Assembly: GCA_031285695.1 (NCBI GenBank)
Contig: JAITVR010000189.1
Location: forward strand, 1-6,725
Source of the DNA: Prevotellaceae bacterium
GTDB lineage: Bacteria; Bacteroidota; Bacteroidia; Bacteroidales; UBA932
Length of the DNA: 6,725 nucleotides
Direction of reading: 5' to 3'
Shown here: positions 1 to 3,975 of the stretch, piece by piece
How the letters are laid out: the number at the start of each line of letters is the position of its first letter
How positions within the stretch are numbered: position 1 is the first letter of the stretch
The notes under the pieces: generated by a model
Databases searched by the model: none
What the model saw: the letters and a program-made list of their open reading frames with translations, nothing else
Told to the model about the DNA's origin: nothing
Made by a program: the position numbers and the translations under genes

Positions 1-5
1 GGTAG

Positions 6-215
6 TGCAACGCAGGGGAACGATACTGCAACGCGAGGGAATGACTTTGCAACATAGGGGAGCGGTTCTGTAAGGCGGGGGAATGACTTTGCAAACGAAG
101 GGAACTTTACTGCAACGCGGGGGAATGACTTTGCAAGTGAGGGGAACGGTACTGCAACGCGGGGGAACGACTTTGCAGGTAAGGGGAATGGTACTGCATG
201 TATGAAAAATGGCTT
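6..215. repeat. 21-bp tandem array with alternating 42-bp super-period
   Basis: Nine consecutive units of exactly 21 bp start at 6, 27, 48, 69, 90, 111, 132, 153 and 174, and a decayed tenth spans 195-215. Each of the first nine starts TGCA (TGTA in unit 4) and has a G-run followed by GAA in the middle (GAG in unit 3). Odd units end in TAC (TTC in unit 3). Even units end in GACTT, and unit 10 ends GGCTT. The true period is therefore a 42-bp A-B dimer. All G-runs (3-5 G) lie on the plus strand. Two minus-strand frames and most of one plus-strand frame are open, but no ATG precedes them, and 21 is a multiple of three, so open frames are expected by chance. I regard the array as non-coding. It lies 3' of the flavoprotein gene and reaches nearly to the left edge, so its full length is unknown. 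Confidence 0.95.
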
Positions 216-220
216 CCCCT

Positions 221-252
221 CTTTTAATTCTTAATTTTTAATTTTTAATTCA
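221..252 (-). repeat. AATTAAAA low-complexity repeat after the flavoprotein gene
   Basis: On the minus strand, just after the flavoprotein stop codon, the sequence consists of repeated AATTAAAA/AATTAAGA words. A very similar word, AATTAAAAATTAAAA, follows clpB on its own sense strand at 6669-6683. I see no stem-loop here that would make a convincing intrinsic terminator, although a T-run (CATTTTTC on the minus strand) lies further on, near 205. Confidence 0.7.
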
Positions 253-261
253 AAATTCGGC

Positions 262-1503
262 CTACCTCGCCACCTGCCCTCCCGCCAGCCAGCCTGTTGA
301 AAAAGCAATTTGCAGGTTGTAGCCGCCGGTATCGGCGTCCAAGTCGAGCAGCTCGCCGGCAAAGTACAAGTTTGGTACTAATTTGCTTTGCAGGGTGTTT
401 TCGTCCACCTCGCTAAGCGAAACGCCGCCCGCTGTAACAATGGCCTCGGTAAACGGACGGTAGCCGCAGGCCACAAGCCGGCAGCATTTCAGCGTTTTTA
501 CAATTTTTTCCTTATCGCTTTCTGCAACTTTTGCGCGCACCTGCACGCCTGCCTTTTCGGCAAAAAAGCTGATGAGCGGACTTGGCATTAGCTTGCGCAG
601 CAGCTCGCCGGCGGTTTGCACCTCCGTGTTTTGCAGCTCGCGCTCAAGGCGGTTGCGCAGCTGAATTTCGCTTAGCGCAGGCTTCCAGTCCAGCAACAAT
701 TCTACCTTTTTCTTTTCGCGCAGCGCATCAACAATGTTGCGGCTCATGCGCAGCGTAATGGCACCCGAAACTCCGAAATCGGTCAGCATTAGCTCGCCAA
801 ATTCCTCGTCAATTTTTTCGCCGTTGGCGTGCACGCTTAGGCGCACGTTGCGCATGGTAAGGTCACTGAAGCGGTAGCGGTCAAATCCCTCCACCTCAAT
901 AGGCACCAGCGATGGGCGAATGGGAACAATGGTGTGCCCCAACTTTTTTGCCAACGCATAGCCATCGCCGGTGGAGCCGGTGGCGGGGTACGATGCGCCG
1001 CCGGTGGCGATGAGCACAGCGCGGCTTTTTTCGGCGTATTCGCTGCCGTTGTGCTCAAATTCCACCTCAAAAAGTCTGTCCTCCGTGCGATTTACCGCCG
1101 TAACTTTTGCGCTGCAAAGCGTTTCGGCGTCATTTTTCCTTGCCCACTTTTGCAGGCCTTCGGCTACGTCCCACGCTTTTTGGCTGGTGGGAAAAACGCG
1201 CTCGCCGCGCTCTACCGTGGTAGGAACTCCCGCCTTATTTACGAGCGCAATCAGCTCCTTATTGAACAGCTGCGCAAACGCAGGGCGAAGAAAATCGGCC
1301 TTGGGATACACTTTTTGGAGAAATTCTTCGAGCGGTTTGGTGTTGGTAATGTTGCCGCGCCCCTTGCCGCTGATGCGCAGCTTGCGCAGGGGCTTTTCCA
1401 TTTTTTCGAGCAGCAGCACCTCGGCACCGAGCGAGGCCGCGCGCCCCGCCGCCACCACGCCCGCCGCACCCGCTCCTACAATTATGAGGTCAAAAGGTTT
1501 CAT
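262..1503 (-). CDS. NAD(P)/FAD-dependent oxidoreductase, HI0933/YhiN (BaiN-like) family
   Basis: A predicted cytosolic flavoprotein of 413 residues, full length for the HI0933-like family. Seen in the sequence, numbering from the chosen start: an N-terminal Rossmann motif VGAGAAG (9-15) ending the first strand with E33 for FAD ribose binding; the family signature around KLRISGKGRGNITN (41-54); ATGGASYPATGSTGDGY (about 166-182); and a C-terminal FAD-contacting block with TAGGV, LYFAGELLDLDADTGGYNLQ and AFSTG (about 357-405). Members include E. coli YhiN and the clostridial bile-acid protein BaiN. For most, including this one, the physiological substrate is unknown, so no bile-acid role should be read into it. 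An in-frame ATG 36 bases upstream (1539) would add MNSVHFTTFAPL, but this extension is encoded by the likely promoter, so I start at 1503. Transcription is in the same direction as rsmE, 182 bp downstream of it. No frameshift or lost motif is seen. Confidence 0.93.
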   Translation of the reverse strand: MKPFDLIIVGAGAAGVVAAGRAASLGAEVLLLEKMEKPLRKLRISGKGRGNITNTKPLEEFLQKVYPKADFLRPAFAQLFNKELIALVNKAGVPTTVERGERVFPTSQKAWDVAEGLQKWARKNDAETLCSAKVTAVNRTEDRLFEVEFEHNGSEYAEKSRAVLIATGGASYPATGSTGDGYALAKKLGHTIVPIRPSLVPIEVEGFDRYRFSDLTMRNVRLSVHANGEKIDEEFGELMLTDFGVSGAITLRMSRNIVDALREKKKVELLLDWKPALSEIQLRNRLERELQNTEVQTAGELLRKLMPSPLISFFAEKAGVQVRAKVAESDKEKIVKTLKCCRLVACGYRPFTEAIVTAGGVSLSEVDENTLQSKLVPNLYFAGELLDLDADTGGYNLQIAFSTGWLAGGQVAR

Positions 1504-1510
1504 TAGGGGT

Positions 1511-1519
1511 GCAAAGGTA
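1511..1519 (-). promoter_or_regulatory. Bacteroidota-type -7 element for the flavoprotein gene
   Basis: The minus strand reads TACCTTTGC, an exact match to the Bacteroidota -7 consensus TAnnTTTG, ending 7 bases before the ATG at 1503. A start site the usual few bases downstream would give a leaderless or nearly leaderless mRNA. I do not see a good TTTG at about 20 bp upstream, so the -33 box is weak or absent. The element lies inside the longer reading frame that begins at 1539 and argues against that start. Confidence 0.55.
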
Positions 1520-1556
1520 GTAAAATGAACGGAATTCATTGCTTGTGCTTGCTATT

Positions 1557-1647
1557 TGTCACACTGAACGAAGTGAAGCATATCAAGTTAATGCTATGAT
1601 GACACGTTACCACTAATGAGAGATGCTTCGACAAGTTCAGCATGACA
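1557..1647. repeat. Imperfect 27-bp inverted repeat, dispersed intergenic palindrome type
   Basis: The left arm 1557-1583 starts TGTCACACTGAAC and ends GAAGCATAT. The right arm 1621-1647, read on the minus strand, starts TGTCATGCTGAAC and ends GAAGCATCT. The arms agree at 19 of 27 positions and are separated by 37 bp. Sequences of the form TGTCATGCTGAAC...GTCGAAGCAT are, from general knowledge, a frequent dispersed intergenic repeat in Bacteroidota. It sits between rsmE and the flavoprotein gene, where the transcript could fold into a stem-loop and reduce read-through. There is no coding capacity, so it is a non-autonomous repeat at most. Confidence 0.75.
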
Positions 1648-1685
1648 ATGGGCGAAAGTGATAGCTTCGTGAAAATTTTATCGTT

Positions 1686-2402
1686 TTATCCTTTTATCTC
1701 TTTATCATTCATCACAGCAACCACTACGCAAGCGGTTACTCCCGCCGTTTCGGTGCGCAGGCGGCTGCTGCCGAGGCTGACTTCGATGAAGCCGTGCTGC
1801 TTGGCCAGCGCTACTTCTTTGGGCGAAAAATCGCCCTCGGGACCAATGAGCACCAACACATTTTCTCCTGCTTTCACGGCGTTCTTCAAAAGAATTTTTG
1901 GCGCATCGGCGCAGTGGGCAATGCACTTTACGCCATCGAAGGGTTGGGTAACCAGCTGCCGAAAATCCGTCATGGCGTTCAGCCGTGGGTGGTAGGCCTT
2001 GAGCGACTGCTTTACGGCCGAGGTTACTACCTTTTCCGAACGCTCGTCTTTCACAACCTTTCTTTCGGAGTGTTCGCAAAGCAAAGGAGTGATTTCATCA
2101 ACACCTATCTCTGTAATTTTTTCGAGAAACCACTCGTAGCGCTCCACGTTTTTGGTAGGGGCAATAGCGATATGCAAATGGTAATTTCGCTTGCCGTACT
2201 CGCGCTGCACTTGGGTTACGCGCACCTCGCAGCGCTTGTCGTGCGCAGCGGTAATGGCGGCGGTGTACAGGCCTCCGTGCCCGTCAATGAGGTAAATAGT
2301 ATCGCCCGCTGCGAGCCGCAGCACCCGCACGCAGTGCTTGGATTCTTCCTCGCTCAGCGTATAAGCTTCGCCGGCAATGTCGGGGGTGTAAAATAAGTTC
2401 AT
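1686..2402 (-). CDS. rsmE: 16S rRNA (uracil(1498)-N(3))-methyltransferase RsmE
   Basis: Transfers methyl from S-adenosylmethionine to N3 of U1498 in helix 44 of 16S rRNA in the assembled 30S subunit. It is a SPOUT-class (trefoil-knot) enzyme acting in the cytosol, usually as a dimer. The 238 residues match the usual length (about 240). Visible: an N-terminal PUA-like RNA-binding domain (about 1-70) with the HCVRVLR block at 23-29; the APTK motif (81-84); EKITEIGVDEITPL (94-107); KQS (131-133); and the two knot/SAM loops, LIGPEGDFS (185-193, commonly IGPEGGF) and SLGSSRLRTETA (209-220). The start ATG at 2402 gives the canonical MNLFY N-terminus. No Shine-Dalgarno is present; the leader consists of 9-bp TAAAGTTTR-type repeats. 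The gene is divergent from murI. Its last codons overlap a run of GATAAAA words that continues past the stop. Confidence 0.96.
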   Translation of the reverse strand: MNLFYTPDIAGEAYTLSEEESKHCVRVLRLAAGDTIYLIDGHGGLYTAAITAAHDKRCEVRVTQVQREYGKRNYHLHIAIAPTKNVERYEWFLEKITEIGVDEITPLLCEHSERKVVKDERSEKVVTSAVKQSLKAYHPRLNAMTDFRQLVTQPFDGVKCIAHCADAPKILLKNAVKAGENVLVLIGPEGDFSPKEVALAKQHGFIEVSLGSSRLRTETAGVTACVVVAVMNDKEIKG

Positions 2403-2446
2403 AAAGTTTATAAAGTTTGTAAAGTTTATAAAGTTCGTAAAGTTAG
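2402..2446. repeat. Five 9-bp tandem repeats in the rsmE leader
   Basis: Units of TAAAGTTTA, TAAAGTTTG, TAAAGTTTA, TAAAGTTCG and TAAAGTTAG begin at 2402, 2411, 2420, 2429 and 2438. The first T is shared with the rsmE start codon. On the rsmE sense strand they form the whole region just upstream of the ATG. Repeat number would set the distance between promoter and start, and would change in 9-bp steps if copies were gained or lost. Confidence 0.9.
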
Positions 2447-2470
2447 AAAGTATTTTGGTTTCGTGCCAAA
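2438..2470 (-). promoter_or_regulatory. Candidate rsmE promoter
   Basis: On the minus strand a TTTG (2467-2470) is followed after 21 bp by TAACTTTA (2438-2445), one base off the TAnnTTTG consensus. The spacing fits but the -7 box overlaps the 9-bp repeat, so this is a tentative call. Confidence 0.3.
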
Positions 2471-2475
2471 TACTT
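2448..2475. repeat. Palindrome at the centre of the divergent promoter region
   Basis: AAGTATTTTGG (2448-2458) and CCAAATACTT (2466-2475) form an inverted repeat with one extra T in the left arm and a 7-base centre. Each arm carries the TTTG that could serve as the -33 box of one of the two divergent promoters. A dimeric regulator bound here could contact both; that is inference. Confidence 0.6.
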
Positions 2476-2485
2476 AATAAATTTG
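2454..2485 (+). promoter_or_regulatory. Bacteroidota-type promoter for murI
   Basis: TTTG at 2454-2457, a 20-bp spacer, then TAAATTTG at 2478-2485, an exact TAnnTTTG match. This arrangement is the -33/-7 pattern known for the primary sigma factor of Bacteroides and relatives. A start a few bases after 2485 would give a leader of roughly 35 bases before the ATG at 2526. Confidence 0.65.
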
Positions 2486-2525
2486 CTCCCGCCTTACTTT
2501 ACAAACTTGCAACTTTATAAACTTT

Positions 2526-3332
2526 ATGAACTCAAATCCCATAGGCATCTTCGACTCCGGCGTTGGCGGGCTTTCGGTACTCAAGGAAGTGGCCGCGCTG
2601 CTGCCGCACGAGCACGTGTGCTACTTAGCCGATGCGGCGCACTGCCCCTACGGCTCGCGCTCGGCGCAGGAGGTGCGAGAGCTGTCGCTCAGCATGGTCA
2701 GCTTTTTGCTGCGCGAAAAGGAGTGCAAAATGGTGGTAATGGCGTGCAACACCGCCACCGCCGCCGCCATTGACGAGCTGCGCCGCCGCTTTCCGCACAT
2801 ACCCTTTGTGGGCATGGAGCCCGCCGTAAAGCCCGCCGCCGAGCACAGCAAAACGCGCAGCATTGGCATACTGGCCACCGCCGGAACGCTAAAGGGGCGC
2901 CTATTCAACGAAACGAAGGCGCGCTACGCCACCGAGGTAAAAATGTACCCTGTGGCGGGCAACGGCTTGGTGGAGCTGGTGCAGGCAGGCAGGGAGGATT
3001 CGCCCGAAGCCTTGCTGCTGCTGCAAAAGTACCTGCTCCCCATGCTTGCCGACGGCGTTGACCAGCTGGTGCTGGGCTGCACGCACTACCCTTTTTTGCA
3101 AAAAACGATTGAGGAAATTGTGCAGGGCAAAATGGACATCATTAACCCGGCGCCGGCTGTGGCGGCGCAAGCCAAGCGGCTGCTTGAGCAAAGCAGCTTA
3201 CTCAACAGCAGCAGCGAGCCGGCTCACTACAGCTTTTACTCCACCGGCCGCGTGCAGCAGCTGCAGCAAATGCAGCAAAAATACTTGGCAGAGCTGAGCG
3301 GAAGGTGTGCGTTTTATGAGGAGTTAGGGTAG
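2526..3332 (+). CDS. murI: Glutamate racemase MurI
   Basis: Cofactor-independent interconversion of L- and D-glutamate in the cytosol, supplying D-Glu for the MurD step of peptidoglycan precursor synthesis. The 268 residues are a normal length. Visible: FDSGVGG (9-15) with catalytic-site D10 and S11; YLADAAHCPYG (33-43); the first catalytic cysteine C74 in ACNTATA; GILATAGTL (114-122); and the second catalytic cysteine C185 in LGCTHYPF, followed by the expected histidine. This two-cysteine layout is diagnostic of the Asp/Glu racemase superfamily. The start at 2526 gives the canonical short N-terminus before IGIFDSG. The C-terminus is glutamine-rich (GRVQQLQQMQQ). A promoter lies upstream, and the gene is probably co-transcribed with the small gene 40 bp downstream. 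Confidence 0.97.
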   Translation: MNSNPIGIFDSGVGGLSVLKEVAALLPHEHVCYLADAAHCPYGSRSAQEVRELSLSMVSFLLREKECKMVVMACNTATAAAIDELRRRFPHIPFVGMEPAVKPAAEHSKTRSIGILATAGTLKGRLFNETKARYATEVKMYPVAGNGLVELVQAGREDSPEALLLLQKYLLPMLADGVDQLVLGCTHYPFLQKTIEEIVQGKMDIINPAPAVAAQAKRLLEQSSLLNSSSEPAHYSFYSTGRVQQLQQMQQKYLAELSGRCAFYEELG

Positions 3333-3372
3333 CTCTTGAAAATTCGATGTGCTTCAAAAAAAGATAAAAACT

Positions 3373-3555
3373 ATGCAACAACACGCCTGCGAAACCTGCC
3401 CCATGCGGGCTAAGTACGACAAAAATCCGAAATCCCTTGCCGCTCGCTTTTGGCGGTGGCACATCGGGTTTTGCCCGGGTTGGAAAAAATACTACGTCTC
3501 GCTGAGCGATGAAGAACAGCAGGAGTTGAAGGAAAAGTACGGGCTGAAGAGGTAA
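3373..3555 (+). CDS. Small conserved-type protein with C-x2-C...H-x3-C pattern, function unknown
   Basis: A basic 60-residue protein. It begins MQQHACETCPMRAKYDKNP, continues with an aromatic/basic stretch FWRWHIGFCPGWKKYY and ends in a charged, probably helical tail (SDEEQQELKEKYGLKR). Cys6, Cys9, His30 and Cys34 form a C-x2-C-x20-H-x3-C set that could bind zinc; this is inferred from spacing only. I recall similar short hypothetical proteins in Bacteroidota but know of no function. A GTG 24 bases upstream (3349) is in frame, but the ATG at 3373 follows an A-rich stretch typical of initiation regions in this phylum, and the extension MLQKKIKT looks like translated leader. It lies 40 bp after murI and directly before a terminator, so it is likely the last gene of a murI transcript. 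No signal peptide or membrane segment is seen. Confidence 0.75.
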   Translation: MQQHACETCPMRAKYDKNPKSLAARFWRWHIGFCPGWKKYYVSLSDEEQQELKEKYGLKR

Positions 3556-3593
3556 AAAAAACTGTTAAGCGGCATTTCAAATGCCAGTTTTTT
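3555..3593 (+). terminator. Intrinsic terminator after the murI-small gene unit
   Basis: Stem GGCATT (3571-3576), loop TCA, AATGCC (3580-3585), then AG and six T (3588-3593). An A-run with ACT before the stem (3555-3562) is complementary to the AGTTTTTT after it, so the structure can extend and could act in both directions. It starts at the last base of the TAA stop of the 60-residue gene. Confidence 0.75.
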
Positions 3594-3780
3594 GCTCAAC
3601 CGGTAGTGTTGAGCAAATCTAATTTTTATCTTTGATTAACCCAATCTGTTGAACAAATCTAATACACAATATTTACTTAACAGATTGTATTGAACAAATA
3701 TTAATCTTTATATTTGTTCAACTAATAGTGTTAAACAAAAAAACAATTAATATTTGAATAACGGACAAGGTTGAACAAAT
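3588..3780. repeat. 40-41 bp periodic array of alternating inverted arms upstream of clpB
   Basis: A forward arm (consensus GTTGAACAAAT) recurs with its TTG at 3609, 3649, 3690, 3731 and 3771, that is at spacings of 40, 41, 41 and 40 bp. Midway between lies the inverse arm (consensus ATATTTGTTCAAC, degenerate), the first one at 3588-3600. Symmetry occurs in both registers. TTTGCTCAAC/GTTGAGCAAA (3591-3600/3608-3617) is a perfect 10-bp pair with a 7-base centre. TTGAACAAATAT/ATATTTGTTCAA (3690-3701/3710-3721) is a perfect 12-bp pair. CAATCTGTT/AACAGATTG (3642-3650/3679-3687) is a perfect 9-bp pair. The first pair has C-G where the others have T-A, a compensatory change. Exact TAnnTTTG words occur in two inverse arms (3627-3634, 3709-3716), pointing toward clpB. 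Too degenerate and too short in period for a CRISPR. Together with 3826-3966 this accounts for most of the 420-bp gap. Confidence 0.85.
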
Positions 3781-3825
3781 CTATAAGTGTGTTGTCAGTA
3801 ATTCTTTAGTAAAAGGCTCCTCGGT

Positions 3826-3863
3826 CTGCCATTTTGTCACGCTTTTTTGTTTTGGCAAAAAAG
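3826..3863 (+). promoter_or_regulatory. Candidate control element upstream of clpB
   Basis: A GC-richer island within AT-rich DNA: CTGCCATTTTGTCAC (3826-3840), containing the direct repeat TGCCA-TTT-TGTCA. It is followed by the perfect 8-bp inverted repeat CTTTTTTG/CAAAAAAG (3842-3849/3856-3863). I cannot match it to a known operator. CIRCE (TTAGCACTC-N9-GAGTGCTAA) is absent. The position about 110-150 bp before clpB suggests a promoter or operator role, by inference. Confidence 0.3.
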
Positions 3864-3966
3864 TTGAACGGAAAAGAATGCGGAGAGAAGAAAGTTTAAG
3901 AATAAATCTTCTTAAACTTCCTTCTCTTCTCAGCAGTTCAACAAAAAGCAATTCAACAATTCAACA
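3863..3966 (+). promoter_or_regulatory. clpB: Long stem-loop and TTCAAC repeats in the clpB leader
   Basis: Bases 3885-3902 and 3909-3926 are complementary at 17 of 18 positions (one A-C mismatch, 3891/3920) with the loop TAAATC, giving a stable hairpin that ends 49 bases before the clpB ATG. It has no following T-run, so it is not an ordinary terminator. GTTGAAC (3863-3869) and GTTCAAC (3936-3942) could close a larger structure around it. TTCAAC occurs three times before the ATG (3937, 3952, 3960), each able to pair with the GTTGAAC arms upstream. No Shine-Dalgarno is present. A role in clpB expression, as protein-binding site or mRNA structure, is inferred from position. Confidence 0.6.
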
Positions 3967-3975
3967 TTCATTGTT

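Larger units (their letters stand above)
2397..2531. repeat. Perfect 21-bp inverted repeat enclosing the rsmE-murI promoter region
   Basis: Bases 2397-2417 (GTTCATAAAG...) are the exact reverse complement of 2511-2531 (...CTTTATGAAC), 21 of 21 matches. The outermost six bases of each arm are the first two codons (ATG AAC) of rsmE and murI, so the symmetry includes both start codons and the 15 bases before them. The 123-bp intergenic region is therefore bounded by identical translation-initiation sequences facing outward. Beyond the 21 bp the arms remain related: GTTTGTAAAGT recurs on the left at 2415-2425 and, inverted, within ACTTTACAAAC at 2507-2517 on the right. Confidence 0.95.

Noticed and set aside
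6..215. Protein with 7-residue repeats (minus-strand frame reading C-K-V-I-P-P-R-like heptads)
   Set aside because: Two minus-strand frames are open at once, no ATG lies between the upstream in-frame stop and the repeats, and open frames are expected in any 21-bp array. A plus-strand frame also open over most units is broken by TAA in unit 4.
934..1528. Long plus-strand frames of 185-190 codons opposite the flavoprotein gene
   Set aside because: Antisense shadows of a clearly conserved gene. Their translations show no family motif and no promoter is visible.
3349..3372. GTG start eight codons upstream for the 60-residue protein
   Set aside because: The added residues are encoded by the A-rich leader, and the ATG at 3373 places the first CxxC at a natural N-terminal position.
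3588..3780. CRISPR array
   Set aside because: The period is only 40-41 bp, the repeated part is about 10-13 bp and degenerate, the intervals are themselves related inverted arms rather than unique spacers, and no cas gene is near.
3556..3975. CIRCE/HrcA operator or tRNA/small RNA gene upstream of clpB
   Set aside because: No TTAGCACTC-N9-GAGTGCTAA was found, and no cloverleaf with a T-arm GTTCRA in proper context. The GTTCAAC words belong to the inverted-arm array.
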